64,000 bases of DNA from Methylobacterium terricola (GCF_006151805.1 NZ_VDDA01000001.1:809794-873793), one strand, 5' to 3'. Numbered from the stretch's first letter, positions 42,744 through 52,535 are shown. Translations and numbers: made by a program. The notes: generated by a model not told the origin, from the sequence alone.

Positions 42744-44297
42744 CTACATCACCGCGCCGATCTGCCAGGGCACGAATTCGGCGTCGCCGTAGCCGAAGCC
42801 CTCGGACTTGGTGCGTTCGCCCGAGGCGACGCGCAGGATGGTCTCGAAGATCTGGCGGCCCTTTTCCTCGATCGAGACGCCGTCGAGCACGTCGCCGCAA
42901 TCGATGTCCATGTCGTCCTGCATCCGCCGGTACATCTCGCTGTTGGTGGCGAGCTTGATCGACGGGGTCGGCTTGCAGCCATAGGCCGAGCCGCGGCCGG
43001 TGGTGAAGCACAGGACGTTGGCGCCGCCGGCGACCTGGCCGGTCGCCGCCACCGGATCGAAGCCGGGGGTGTCCATGTAGACGAAGCCCTTCGCGGTCAC
43101 CGGCTCGGCGTAGCGGTAGACGCCCTCCAGCGTGGTGCTGCCGCCCTTGGCGGTGGCGCCGAGCGACTTCTCCAGGATGGTGGTGAGGCCGCCGGCCTTG
43201 TTGCCGGGGGAGGGGTTGTTGTTCATCTCGCCGCCGTTGCGGGCGGTGTAGGCCTCCCACCAGTGGATCATCTCGACGAGCTTCTGCCCGATCTCCGGCG
43301 TCGCCGCCCGGGCGGTCAGCAGGTGCTCGGCGCCGTAGATCTCCGGCGTCTCGGACAGGATCGCGGTGCCGCCCTCGGCCACCAGCCGGTCGACCGCGGC
43401 GCCCAGCGCCGGGTTGGCGGTGATGCCCGAATAGCCGTCCGAGCCGCCGCATTGCAGGGCCAGCATCAGTTCGGAGGCCGGCACGGTCTCGCGCCTCGCC
43501 TTCGCCACCGCCGGCAGCATCTCGCGGAGCGCCGCGACGCCGGCCTCGATGGTGCGGCGGGTGCCGCCGCTGTCCTGGATGGTGAAGCTGCGGAAGGTCT
43601 CGCTCTCCTCGATGCCGTAGGCGCGCTTCCAGCGGTCGATCTGCAGGCCCTCGCAGCCGAGGCCCACCATGATCACGCCGCCCATGTTCGGGTTGGCGGC
43701 GTAGCCCCACAGGGTGCGCTTGAGGATGTCGGCCCCCTCGCCCTGGATGTCGTAGCCGCAGCCGGTGCCGTGGGTGAGCGGGATGATGCCGTCGATGCCC
43801 GGGAACTCGTCGAGCAGGCCGGAGCGGCGCGCCTCCTCGGCGATGAACCGCGCCACCGTGGCCGAGCAGTTCACCGAGGTCAGCACGCCGACATAGTTGC
43901 GGGTGCCGACCTTGCCGTCGGCCCGGCGGTAGCCCTCGAAGGTGGCGCGCTGCGCCTCCGCCACCATCGCGATCGGCTTGGCTTCCTCGCAGAAGCGGTA
44001 GTCGCGGGCGAAATCGCCCTTGTCCTCGCCCAAGCCCACATTGTGCTCATGGACCCACTCGCCCGGCGCGATGCCACGGCTGGCAAAGCCGATGATCTGG
44101 CCGAACTTGCGGATCGGGCCGCCCTCGGGAATCGCCACGACCGCGAATTTGTGGCCCCGCGGCACGCGCGCCGAGGCGGTCACGCCCTCGACGGTGGCGC
44201 CGGGCACGATCGGATCCACCGCCACCACGACGTTGTCCTCGTGGCTGAGGCGCACGATGCGGGGATGGGCGGGGTGGAGCGGGGTGGGGGCGGACAT
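42744..44297 (-). CDS. UxaA-family dehydratase (altronate/galactarate dehydratase-like)
   Basis: 517-residue protein with the two-domain layout of UxaA/GarD: a small N-terminal SAF domain (about residues 15-105, HEDNVVVAVDPIVPGATVEG) and a large UxaA C domain with GYRRADGKVGTRNYVGVL, THGTGCG and GNKAGGLTTILEKSLG. Conserved His/Cys residues in HGTGCG suggest Fe(II) binding. Family enzymes dehydrate altronate, galactarate or related acids; some relatives are sulfolactate sulfo-lyases. It lies after the Liv-type importer and before an MHS carrier; a sugar acid or hydroxy acid route is likely. Exact substrate undetermined. Confidence 0.9.
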   Translation of the reverse strand: MSAPTPLHPAHPRIVRLSHEDNVVVAVDPIVPGATVEGVTASARVPRGHKFAVVAIPEGGPIRKFGQIIGFASRGIAPGEWVHEHNVGLGEDKGDFARDYRFCEEAKPIAMVAEAQRATFEGYRRADGKVGTRNYVGVLTSVNCSATVARFIAEEARRSGLLDEFPGIDGIIPLTHGTGCGYDIQGEGADILKRTLWGYAANPNMGGVIMVGLGCEGLQIDRWKRAYGIEESETFRSFTIQDSGGTRRTIEAGVAALREMLPAVAKARRETVPASELMLALQCGGSDGYSGITANPALGAAVDRLVAEGGTAILSETPEIYGAEHLLTARAATPEIGQKLVEMIHWWEAYTARNGGEMNNNPSPGNKAGGLTTILEKSLGATAKGGSTTLEGVYRYAEPVTAKGFVYMDTPGFDPVAATGQVAGGANVLCFTTGRGSAYGCKPTPSIKLATNSEMYRRMQDDMDIDCGDVLDGVSIEEKGRQIFETILRVASGERTKSEGFGYGDAEFVPWQIGAVM

Positions 44298-44460
44298 CGA
44301 TGGGACCTTTTGGGAAATATCTGTGACTCATACGGCCGCGTGAAGCGGTCTGGAATGTCATCGATCACCGCATGCGACACAACAGGTTGCGCGGTGCGGG
44401 CGCGCAGGCTTCCGTGTGGTGTACCGCGGCATCCCCGTCACCCCCCCCGCGACCTGATCG

Positions 44461-45204
44461 TCAATGCGCCAGGGCCTCCGCCTTGGCCCGCCCACCCAGA
44501 TACGCCGCCCGGATGTCGTCGTTGGCCCAGAGCGCCTGCGGCTCGCCGCTCAGCACCAGCTGCCCTGTCTCCAGCACGTAGCCGCGATCGGCGACCGACA
44601 GGCCCATGCGGGCGTTCTGCTCGACGAGAAGCACGGTGGTGCCGCGCCGGCGCACCTCGGCGATGATCGCGAACACCGCCTGGACGATCACCGGGGCGAG
44701 GCCCAGCGACGGCTCGTCGAGGAGCAGGATCCGGGGCTTGGCCATCAGCCCGCGGGCGAGCGCGACCATCTGGAGCTGGCCGCCGGACAGCGTCCAGCCC
44801 AGCGCGTCGCCGAAGCGGCGGATGTCGGGAAAGAGCTCGAACATTCCCTCCGCCTCGTCGCGGATCTGGCGGGCGGACAGGCCCTTCCGGTTCGAGGCGC
44901 CGAGCATGATGTTCTCGCGCACGGTGAGGCCCGGGAAGACCCGGCGCCCCTCCGGCACGTGCGCCACGCCGCGGCGCACGATCTCCTCGGGGTTGAGGCC
45001 GAGCAGCGACTGGCCCTCGAACAGCACCTCGCCGCCGGCCGGCTTCACCAGGCCGGAGATGGTCTTGAGCGTCGTCGACTTGCCGGCCCCGTTGGAGCCG
45101 AGCAGGGTCACGACCTCGCCGGCCTCGACCGAGAACGAGATGCCGCGCACGGCCTCGATCTCGCCGTAGCGCACCGTCAGGTCACGGATTTCCAGGAGTG
45201 CCAT
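44461..45204 (-). CDS. livF: Branched-chain-type ABC transporter ATP-binding protein LivF
   Basis: 247-residue ATPase: Walker A GSNGAGKST, signature LSGGQLQMVALARGL, Walker B LLLDEPSLGLAP, and the H-loop region VLLVEQNARMG. The short length and closing GYVLETGQLVLSG are typical of LivF. It is separated by 15 nt from the livMG fusion gene and followed by a 163-nt gap before the UxaA-family gene. With the fused LivG it powers the importer. Confidence 0.94.
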   Translation of the reverse strand: MALLEIRDLTVRYGEIEAVRGISFSVEAGEVVTLLGSNGAGKSTTLKTISGLVKPAGGEVLFEGQSLLGLNPEEIVRRGVAHVPEGRRVFPGLTVRENIMLGASNRKGLSARQIRDEAEGMFELFPDIRRFGDALGWTLSGGQLQMVALARGLMAKPRILLLDEPSLGLAPVIVQAVFAIIAEVRRRGTTVLLVEQNARMGLSVADRGYVLETGQLVLSGEPQALWANDDIRAAYLGGRAKAEALAH

Positions 45205-45219
45205 GATCGTTCTCCTGTG

Positions 45220-47052
45220 TCAGGCGGGGGCGAGGTCGGTCTTGAGGCCGGCGCCCGGCCCCTCGGTGCTCTCCTGGCCGAGATAGGCCTCGATCACCGC
45301 CGGCTCGCGCAGCACCGTAGCCGTCACCCCGTCGGCAATGCGCCGGCCGAAGTTGAGCACCGTGATGTGGCTCGCCACGTCGCTCACCAGCGTCATGTCG
45401 TGGTCGATGATCAGGATGGTCAGGCCCTTGGCGGCCATCCGGCGGAGCAACGCCGTGAGCGCGACCTTCTCGCTCGAATTGAGGCCCGCCGCCGGCTCGT
45501 CGAGGAGGAGGAGCACGGGATTGCCGGCAAGCGCCCGGGCGATCTCGACCAGCCGCTGGTGGCCGTAGGAGAAGGACGAGATCGGCTCGTCGGCTCGTGC
45601 TTCCAGTCCGACAAAGGCGAGGGCGGCGCGGGCCCGAGCTTCCAGCGAGGCGCGGTCATGGGCCACGATGCCGTTGCCCGGCCGCTCGGCCCCGATGACG
45701 ACGTTCTCCAGCGCGCTCATCGAGCGGAACAGGCGGATGTTCTGGAACGTCCGCCCCAACCCTGACCCCGCGCGCTGGTGCGGCGCGAAGCGGGTGATGT
45801 CGCGCCCGTTGAGCCGCAACCGGCCGCCGGTCGGGGTGTAGAGCCCCGACAGCACGTTGAGCGTCGTGGTCTTTCCGGAGCCGTTCGGGCCGATCAGCGC
45901 GTGGATGCCGCCGCGGGTCACCGTGAAGCTGACCTCGTCGACCGCCTTGAGGCCGCCGAAGTGCTTCGACAGGCCCTCGACCTCGAGCACCGGGGCGGCG
46001 GTGGCCGCGTCCTGCGTCAGGGTGAGGTCCTGGGCGCGGGGGGCGGCTTTCCGCGGCCGCAGGCGCTTCACCTGGTCGCCGAGGAAGCCCCAGATGCCCT
46101 CGGGCATGAACACCACGATCAGGATGACGGCGAGGCCGTAGATCGCGAGGTAGAGGCCCGGGATCTCCTTCAGGAAGCGGAGCCATTCGGGGATCAGGAT
46201 CAGGAGCCCGGTGCCGATCACCGCGCCGACCGGCGAGCCGACGCCGCCGAGCAGCGCCATGGTGAGGAACACCACCGATTCGGCGAAGGAGAACTGGTCC
46301 GGGCTGATATAGGTGAAGCTGCCGGCGAACAGCCCGCCGCCGAGACCCGCGAGCAGCGCCCCGATGGCGAAGGCCATCACCTTGGTGCGGTAGATGTCGA
46401 TGCCGGTGACGCCGGCCGCCAGCTCGTTGTCGCGCACCGCCCGCATGGCGCGGCCGAGCCGGGTCTTCGGCATCCGCCAGACCGCGTAGGCGACCGCCGC
46501 CAGCACGAGGACGCAGAGCGCGAGGTAGCTCTGGCCGTCGGTGAACAGGCCGGGGCGCTTGATGTTCGGTACGCCGTCCGGCCCGTGGGTGACCGGGATC
46601 CAGTTGATCATGATCAGCGTCAGGATCTGCTGGAACGAGATCGTCACCATGGCGAGATAGTGGCCGCCGAGGCGAAGCGTCGAGGCGCCCAGCACCGCGC
46701 CGAGGATCAGCGCCAGCACGAGGCCGATCGGCAGGCAGAGCCAGAAGCTGATCCCGAGATCGACGGTGCCGAGGCCGACCGCGTAGGCGCCGATGCCGAA
46801 GAACGCGGCCTGGGCCAGGTTGATCTGGCCGCAGAGACCCAGCACGACGGTGAGCCCGATGACCGCGATGGCGTAGGTCGCGGCCTGCATCAGGATGTTG
46901 AGCACGTAGCCGCTGAACGGCGTCGTGGCGGCGAGGAACACCGCGACCGCCACCAGGGCCGCGTAGGCGAGGGTGCCGAGGGGAAAGCCGCGGGCGGGGG
47001 AGCGGGGGGCGGACACCGGGTCCGCCGCGACGGGGCGAGGGGAGCCGGTCAT
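45220..47052 (-). CDS. LivM-LivG fusion: ABC permease joined to ATP-binding domain
   Basis: 610-residue fusion. Residues 1 to about 320 are a LivM-type permease with about eight membrane segments (GLCGQINLAQAAFFGIGAYA; MALLGGVGSPVGAVIG). Residues about 350-600 are a LivG-type ATPase with IGPNGSGKTTTLN, the variant signature SSFSYGHQRLVEIARAL, and LLLLDEPAAGLN. Joining is by an Arg/Lys/Ala-rich linker. ATG 47052 overlaps the stop of livH (ATGA). Such fusions are well known in alpha- and betaproteobacteria. Substrate follows from LivK and is not necessarily an amino acid. Confidence 0.93.
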   Translation of the reverse strand: MTGSPRPVAADPVSAPRSPARGFPLGTLAYAALVAVAVFLAATTPFSGYVLNILMQAATYAIAVIGLTVVLGLCGQINLAQAAFFGIGAYAVGLGTVDLGISFWLCLPIGLVLALILGAVLGASTLRLGGHYLAMVTISFQQILTLIMINWIPVTHGPDGVPNIKRPGLFTDGQSYLALCVLVLAAVAYAVWRMPKTRLGRAMRAVRDNELAAGVTGIDIYRTKVMAFAIGALLAGLGGGLFAGSFTYISPDQFSFAESVVFLTMALLGGVGSPVGAVIGTGLLILIPEWLRFLKEIPGLYLAIYGLAVILIVVFMPEGIWGFLGDQVKRLRPRKAAPRAQDLTLTQDAATAAPVLEVEGLSKHFGGLKAVDEVSFTVTRGGIHALIGPNGSGKTTTLNVLSGLYTPTGGRLRLNGRDITRFAPHQRAGSGLGRTFQNIRLFRSMSALENVVIGAERPGNGIVAHDRASLEARARAALAFVGLEARADEPISSFSYGHQRLVEIARALAGNPVLLLLDEPAAGLNSSEKVALTALLRRMAAKGLTILIIDHDMTLVSDVASHITVLNFGRRIADGVTATVLREPAVIEAYLGQESTEGPGAGLKTDLAPA

Positions 47053-47924
47053 GCTTTCTCCGCAATGCGTTCGCCGAAGATCCCCTGCGGGCGCAGGGCC
47101 AGGAAGGCGACGAGGACGATGAAGGCGAAGGCGTCCTTGTAGGGGACCGAGATGTAGGCGGCGCCGAAGGTCTCGATGATGCCGAGCGCCAGCCCGCCGA
47201 TGATGGCGCCGGTCACGTCGCCGAAGCCGCCGATGATGGTGGCGGCGAAGGCCTTGAGCGCGATGGTGGCGCCCATCTGGATCGACACGAACAGCACCGG
47301 CGCGACCAGGATGCCGGCAATGCCGCCGAGCACCGCGCTGTAGACGAAGGTCAGCATGATCATCCCGGCGACGGGGATACCCAGCAGCGCCGCCATCTCC
47401 TTGTCCTGCGAGGTCGCCTGCAGCTTCTTGCCGATCAGCGTATGCTCGAAGAACCAGTACTGGAACGCCACCAGCACCGCGGTCACGGCGATGATCAGCA
47501 GGTACTGGGTGTCGAGGAAGACAGGGCCGACCAGGAAGCCTTGCGTCTCGAAGACCGGCGGCAGCACCTGCGGCTGCGGCCCGTAGAGCGCGAGCGTCGT
47601 GTTGGCGAGGAAGATCGAGGCGCCGATGGTCGAGATGATCACCGGCAGGTAGGTGCGGTGGCGCAACGGATAGTAGACGCCGAGGTTGAACAGCGCCCCG
47701 AGCAGGGCCATGCCGCCGATGGCGAGCAGGAACGACAGCCAGTACGGCCATTGCAGGTCGACGGCGAAGACCACCATCAGGAAGGCGGCGACCATCGAGA
47801 ACTCGCCCTGGGCGAAGTTCACCACGTTGGTGGCGCGGAAGATCAGCACGAAGCCGAGCGCGACGAGCGCATAGACGGCGCCGATGCCGATTCCGGTAAA
47901 GAGTAGCTGGAGGATGAGGTCCAT
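47049..47924 (-). CDS. livH: Branched-chain-type ABC transporter permease LivH
   Basis: 291-residue membrane protein. GIGAVYALVALGFVLIFRAT and VVNFAQGEFSMVAAF are the LivH hallmarks; the C-terminal TIIGGFGDVTGAIIGGLALG is the EAA-like loop. Start ATG 47924, where the family begins; a short upstream extension is not conserved. Its stop overlaps the start of the livMG fusion gene. A 9-bp hairpin (47992-48014) lies between it and livK. Confidence 0.94.
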   Translation of the reverse strand: MDLILQLLFTGIGIGAVYALVALGFVLIFRATNVVNFAQGEFSMVAAFLMVVFAVDLQWPYWLSFLLAIGGMALLGALFNLGVYYPLRHRTYLPVIISTIGASIFLANTTLALYGPQPQVLPPVFETQGFLVGPVFLDTQYLLIIAVTAVLVAFQYWFFEHTLIGKKLQATSQDKEMAALLGIPVAGMIMLTFVYSAVLGGIAGILVAPVLFVSIQMGATIALKAFAATIIGGFGDVTGAIIGGLALGIIETFGAAYISVPYKDAFAFIVLVAFLALRPQGIFGERIAEKA

Positions 47925-47991
47925 GCGGGCCCGCCCCGATCGGATGAAGAGGGTCGTGCCGCCGCGCGTCGGGCAGCGGCCGAGACGGCGT

Positions 47992-48014
47992 CGGGACGGC
48001 ACACGGCCGTCCCG
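47992..48014 (-). promoter_or_regulatory. livK-livH intercistronic hairpin
   Basis: Perfect 9-bp stem CGGGACGGC / GCCGTCCCG with a 5-nt loop, 18 nt after the livK stop. Typical of operons that express the binding protein above the membrane subunits (partial termination or 3' protection). Confidence 0.65.
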
Positions 48015-48032
48015 GTCAGGCTTTGCGAACGA

Positions 48033-49193
48033 TCAGGCCTTGTAGAAGTCGATGCGCTTGTCGAAGACGATGTTGCCCTTGTCGTTGCGCACCACGTTGT
48101 AGCCGTGCAGGCCGTCGCCGTTCTGGTCGAAGTTGTAGGTGCCTTCCGCCCCCTCGTGGCCGCGGATGGCGAGCAGCGCCTCGCGGATCGCCTTCGGGTC
48201 GGTCTTGCCGGCGGCGTTGATGGCCTTTGCCAGCACCGTCACGGCGTCGAAGGTCCAGGACGACTGGTTGTCGGGGGCGAGCTTCATCACCGCCCGGTAG
48301 GCCTTGCCGAAGTTGCGCGCCGCGTCGCTCGATTCCTCGGCGTAATCCGCCACCCCGTAGGTGTTGTAGAGCGACGGCCCGGCGAGCTTGAGCGCCGTGA
48401 CGTTGACGATCGAGGCCGAGCCGACCCAGGGCGCCTGCACGCCGAGCTGGCGCAATTGCCGGGCGAAGATGCCGAGGTCGTTCTCGAAGGTGAAGTAGGA
48501 GCCGATCACGTCGGCGCCGGACTGGCGGATCGCCAGCACCACCGGCGTGAAGTCCTGGCTCTGGTTCGTGTAGCCCTGGTCGAGCGCCACGGTGGCGCCG
48601 GCCTTGCCCAACGCCTCCGTCAGCGCCTTGGCGCCGCTGGTGCCGAAGGCGTCGGTCGAGTGGATGATCGCCCACTTCTTCTTGGCGAGCGTGCTCACGC
48701 CGTACTCGGCGATGACGCGGGCCGAGAAGCTGTCGTTCGGCCGGAAGCGGAACAGCCACGGGTTGCCGAGCTGGGTCAGCACCGGATCGGTGCCGCCGAA
48801 GGCCACGGGCTTTCCGGTCTTGAGGATGTCCGGCGCCATGGCGTGGTTCTGGGTCGAGCGGATCGAGCCCAGGAACGCCACGAGGTCGGGCTGCGAGGCG
48901 AGCTTCGAGAAGGCCAGCACCGCGCCTGGATTGGTGGTCTGGTCGTCCTCGGTGACGAGCTCCATCGGCTTGCCGAGGACGCCTCCGGCCTTGTTGACCG
49001 CCTCAAGCGCGATCTTGGCGCCGTTGAGGGCGAAGCGGCCGGCATCGGCCCCCGGCCCGGTCACCGGCAGCACCATGCCGATGCGCACCGTCCCACCCTG
49101 GGCGCTCGCCGGTCGTATGATCGACGGCGCCACGACGCCGGCAGCCGCGACCGTGGCCGCACTCTTCAGGAAAACGCGGCGCGTCGTCCTCAT
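48033..49193 (-). CDS. livK: Branched-chain-type ABC transporter substrate-binding protein LivK
   Basis: 386-residue periplasmic binding protein. N-terminal MRTTRRVFLKSAATVAAAGV is a twin-arginine (Tat) signal ending near PASAQ. The mature part begins TVRIGMVLPVTGPGADAGRF, characteristic of Peripla_BP_6. Start 49193 is preferred over the ATG at 49199 because the GGAGG lies 9 nt upstream of it; the difference is two residues. Divergent from an Ldh_2-family dehydrogenase. Ligand unknown; despite the family name, such proteins bind many organic acids and amides. Confidence 0.92.
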   Translation of the reverse strand: MRTTRRVFLKSAATVAAAGVVAPSIIRPASAQGGTVRIGMVLPVTGPGADAGRFALNGAKIALEAVNKAGGVLGKPMELVTEDDQTTNPGAVLAFSKLASQPDLVAFLGSIRSTQNHAMAPDILKTGKPVAFGGTDPVLTQLGNPWLFRFRPNDSFSARVIAEYGVSTLAKKKWAIIHSTDAFGTSGAKALTEALGKAGATVALDQGYTNQSQDFTPVVLAIRQSGADVIGSYFTFENDLGIFARQLRQLGVQAPWVGSASIVNVTALKLAGPSLYNTYGVADYAEESSDAARNFGKAYRAVMKLAPDNQSSWTFDAVTVLAKAINAAGKTDPKAIREALLAIRGHEGAEGTYNFDQNGDGLHGYNVVRNDKGNIVFDKRIDFYKA

Positions 49194-49391
49194 CGGCATG
49201 TTCCTCCCGGGGGAAATGACCGGTGCTCCGAGGCCCGGCCTTGGCCCGGATGAGACACCGGCAGCGCTGCCATGTCCATCCCCCGCGGGCTGGAAAAAAG
49301 GTGCTGTCAGGTCTGCGCCGAGCAGACTCGACCTGCGGCGTCGCGGCGGCCATTCTCCCGCGCGCCAGAACCAAGAAACCGGGAGGATTTC

Positions 49392-50462
49392 ATGCAGATC
49401 GCCGCCAGCGGCTTGACCGCCTACGTGCAGGACATCTTCGTGCGCGAGGGCTGCTCGCAAGCCGAGGCCGAACGGATCGGGCGCTATCTTGTCGCTGCCA
49501 ATCTGACCGGGCACGACAGCCACGGCGTGATCCGGGTGCCGCGCTACGTCGGCTGGCTGCGCGAGGGCGAGGTCGAGGCCGACCGGACGCCCGAGGTGGT
49601 GACCGACGGCCCGGCCTTCGCGCTGATCGACGCCCATTACGGCTTCGGCCAGACCGCCGGCCCGTTCGCGACCGAGCTCGGCATCCGCAAGGCGCGCGAG
49701 AACGGCGTCGCCATCGTGGCCCTGCGGCATGCGGGCCATCTCGGCCGCATCGGCGAATGGGCCGAGCAGGCGGCGGCGGCCGGCCTGGTCTCGGTGCATT
49801 TCGTCAACGTGGCGGGGAGTCTGCTCGTCGCGCCGTTCGGCTCGGTCGACCGGCGCTTCTCGACCGCGCCCTTCGCGGCGGGTTTCCCGGTCCAGGGCGC
49901 CGAGCCGGTGATCCTCGATTTCGCCACCTCGGCGGTGGCCGAGGGCAAGGTGCTGGTCGCCTCGCAAGGGGGCAAGGCGTTGCCCGAGGGCGTGCTGATC
50001 GAGCCGGACGGGCGCCTCTCGCGCGACCCCGCGACGCTGTACGGCCCCCTCGACGGCCCCGAGCGCGACAGCCGCAACGGCGAAGGCGCCATCCGGGCCT
50101 TCGGCGAGCACAAGGGCTCGGGGCTGGCGCTCATGTGCGAATTGCTCGCCGGCGCGCTGACGGGCTCCGGCACCGCCGGGCCGGGGACGCGGCGGTTCTG
50201 CAACGGGATGCTGTCGCTCTACATGACGCCGGAGGCCTTCGGCTCCGAGGACGCGATGGTGCGCGAGACCCGCGCCTATCTCGATTTCTTCAAGGGCGCG
50301 CGGCCGGTGCCGGGCGGCGAGGTGCTGCTGCCGGGCGAGCCGGAGCGGCGGACGCGGGCGCAGCGCCTGGCGGAGGGCGTGCCGCTGCCGGATCCCGTGT
50401 GGGAGACGCTGCTGGCGGCGGGGCGGCCGCATGGGCTGGATGGGGAGGCCTATCGCCCATAG
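49392..50462 (+). CDS. Ldh_2-family NAD(P)-dependent dehydrogenase (malate/L-lactate/ureidoglycolate dehydrogenase type)
   Basis: 356-residue dehydrogenase of the MDH/LDH type 2 family. Signature segments: TGHDSHGVIRVPRYV (catalytic His region), HYGFGQTAGPFA, RHAGHLGRIGEWAE, APFGSVDRRFSTAP and the C-terminal GEHKGSGLALMCELLAG. Start ATG 49392, preceded by GGGAGG; this ribosome binding site overlaps a 6-bp stem CTCCCG / CGGGAG (49355-49385). Family members reduce 2-oxo acids or oxidise 2-hydroxy acids such as malate, lactate, sulfolactate or 2,3-diketogulonate. Its divergent Liv importer and UxaA enzyme point to a hydroxy-acid pathway. Confidence 0.9.
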   Translation: MQIAASGLTAYVQDIFVREGCSQAEAERIGRYLVAANLTGHDSHGVIRVPRYVGWLREGEVEADRTPEVVTDGPAFALIDAHYGFGQTAGPFATELGIRKARENGVAIVALRHAGHLGRIGEWAEQAAAAGLVSVHFVNVAGSLLVAPFGSVDRRFSTAPFAAGFPVQGAEPVILDFATSAVAEGKVLVASQGGKALPEGVLIEPDGRLSRDPATLYGPLDGPERDSRNGEGAIRAFGEHKGSGLALMCELLAGALTGSGTAGPGTRRFCNGMLSLYMTPEAFGSEDAMVRETRAYLDFFKGARPVPGGEVLLPGEPERRTRAQRLAEGVPLPDPVWETLLAAGRPHGLDGEAYRP

Positions 50463-50483
50463 TGCAGCGGGTCCGGGCGGCCC

Positions 50484-50897
50484 TCACTGGGCCGCCCAGT
50501 TCTCGATGACGAGACCGGGCACGCGACTGAACTCACCGACGTTCCCGGTCACGAGCGTGAGGTTGGCCGCGAGAGCGTGCGCGGCGATCCAGACATCGTT
50601 GTTGCCGATCAGCTGGCCTTGTCGTGCAAGTATGGCCCGGAGTTCACCATAGCGGCGGCCGGCTTCCTCGGGCTCAGCGATCGCGATCGGAACGACGGCG
50701 ACCATTTGGGCAAGGACTGCGAGAGCGTTGTCCCGATCCACGCTCTTCTCCGCCCCAAAGCACAGTTCTCCGTAAGTTATAGGCGACATGACGGCTTCGC
50801 CGATGCGGAGCGCAGCCAATCGAGCGACGACCGAGGGTGGCCGCCTGCGCCGAAGCGCAATGATGACGTTCGTAGGGAGCAGGTAGCGAGGCTTCAC
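50484..50897 (-). CDS. vapC: VapC-family PIN-domain toxin lacking the first catalytic Asp
   Basis: 137-residue PIN-domain protein that follows its antitoxin with a GTGA overlap (GTG start at 50897). Conserved parts include YGELCFGAEKS (acidic Glu), NDVWIAAHALAA (catalytic Asp) and VTGNVGEFSRVPGL. The usual N-terminal LLDTN motif reads LLPTN here: codon CCT gives Pro at position 8 in place of the first metal-binding Asp. VapC toxins are Mg-dependent RNases that cut tRNA or rRNA, and this Asp is normally essential. The toxin is therefore likely attenuated or dead. The rest of the frame is intact. Confidence 0.87.
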   Translation of the reverse strand: MKPRYLLPTNVIIALRRRRPPSVVARLAALRIGEAVMSPITYGELCFGAEKSVDRDNALAVLAQMVAVVPIAIAEPEEAGRRYGELRAILARQGQLIGNNDVWIAAHALAANLTLVTGNVGEFSRVPGLVIENWAAQ

Positions 50898-51121
50898 AGG
50901 CCCTCGCGCTCCTGCGGTGGACCATCATGAAGATCGGTCAGCATATCGGCGGGCATGCTGTCGATGATGTCGAGGAGCACGGAGAGATTGGCAGGGCGCT
51001 CGCGCAGGACGACTTCCTCGCCCCGGCAAAAAATCTCGACCTCGGTGCCGTCGAAGCGGAATTCTCGCGGCAGTCTGACGGCTTGGCTGCCTCCGGACAT
51101 GAAGAGCTTCGCGACAGTCAT
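50894..51121 (-). CDS. vapB: VapB-family antitoxin
   Basis: 75-residue antitoxin with a SpoVT/AbrB-type DNA-binding N-terminus: KLFMSGGSQAVRLPREFRF and EVEIFCRGEEVVL. The C-terminus (about residues 45-75) would wrap the PIN-domain toxin. ATG 51121 is preceded by GGAGG. Its stop overlaps the GTG of vapC. The pair would repress its own promoter; a GTATATAC palindrome lies 10 nt upstream. Similarity is clear. The pair is in accessory-type DNA between two catabolic genes. Confidence 0.9.
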   Translation of the reverse strand: MTVAKLFMSGGSQAVRLPREFRFDGTEVEIFCRGEEVVLRERPANLSVLLDIIDSMPADMLTDLHDGPPQEREGL

Positions 51122-51130
51122 GATGCCTCC

Positions 51131-51138
51131 GTATATAC
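51131..51138 (-). promoter_or_regulatory. Candidate VapBC operator
   Basis: GTATATAC, a perfect 8-nt palindrome within an AT-rich patch unusual for this GC-rich DNA, 10 nt upstream of the vapB start. Overlap with the ribosome binding site or -10 box is possible. Confidence 0.35.
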
Positions 51139-51215
51139 ATAATCGGTCGCCCAATCGCCACAACGGCGGTCGGCCCGTCGAAAACCACGAGACACGGCGC
51201 CCCGCTTCCGTACAA

Positions 51216-51249
51216 TCCTCCCGTCCGGCGCGAAGACCGGACGGGAGGA
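51216..51249 (+). promoter_or_regulatory. RBS-sequestering hairpin upstream of the SMP-30 gene
   Basis: Perfect 13-bp stem TCCTCCCGTCCGG / CCGGACGGGAGGA with an 8-nt loop CGCGAAGA. The whole GGGAGGA ribosome binding site lies in the 3' arm, 8 nt before the ATG at 51258. Strongest case of this type in the window. Confidence 0.65.
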
Positions 51250-51257
51250 GACGAGTG

Positions 51258-52277
<1,020 letters not shown>

Positions 52278-52321
52278 GGGAAGGTTTTTTCCTTCATTAC
52301 CCTGGACACACCGCGCGGATG

Positions 52322-52496
52322 AACCCTCCCCCCTCTGCGGGGGAGGGCGGCCTCCGGAGGGGGCCGGGAGAGGGGCCGCGCGACGCTGATCCAGGTATCG
52401 ACATTCCTGACGGTCGCGATCGTTCCGGAAGCGGTGTCCCCTCTCCCGACCCCTGCTGACGCAGGGGTCATCCTCCCCCGCAGAGGGGGGAGGGTT
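52322..52496. repeat. Long palindromic repeat element, copy B
   Basis: 175 nt. Ends AACCCTCCCCCCTCTGCGGG (from 52322) and GCAGAGGGGGGAGGGTT (to 52496) are inverted copies. Inside are GGGAGAGGGGCC and an opposing CCCCTCTCCCGACCCC block, so the element can form a long stem. It lies between convergent genes (stops 52277 and 52536) and could end both transcripts. Related to copies at 25041 and 61400. Confidence 0.8.
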
Positions 52497-52535
52497 CAGG
52501 CGTCGGCGCTACCCGTGCAGGGCCCGGACAAACTG

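Noticed and set aside
42744..50462. Sulfolactate sulfo-lyase pathway (SuyAB plus ComC-type dehydrogenase)
   Set aside because: The UxaA-family gene is a single fused 517-residue protein rather than separate SuyA and SuyB, and no sulfonate transporter or regulator was recognised. Kept only as an alternative.
52280..52295. GAAGG-TTTTTT-CCTTC after the SMP-30 gene as an intrinsic terminator
   Set aside because: Stem is only 5 bp and the T-run is in the loop. The long repeat just downstream is a better candidate.
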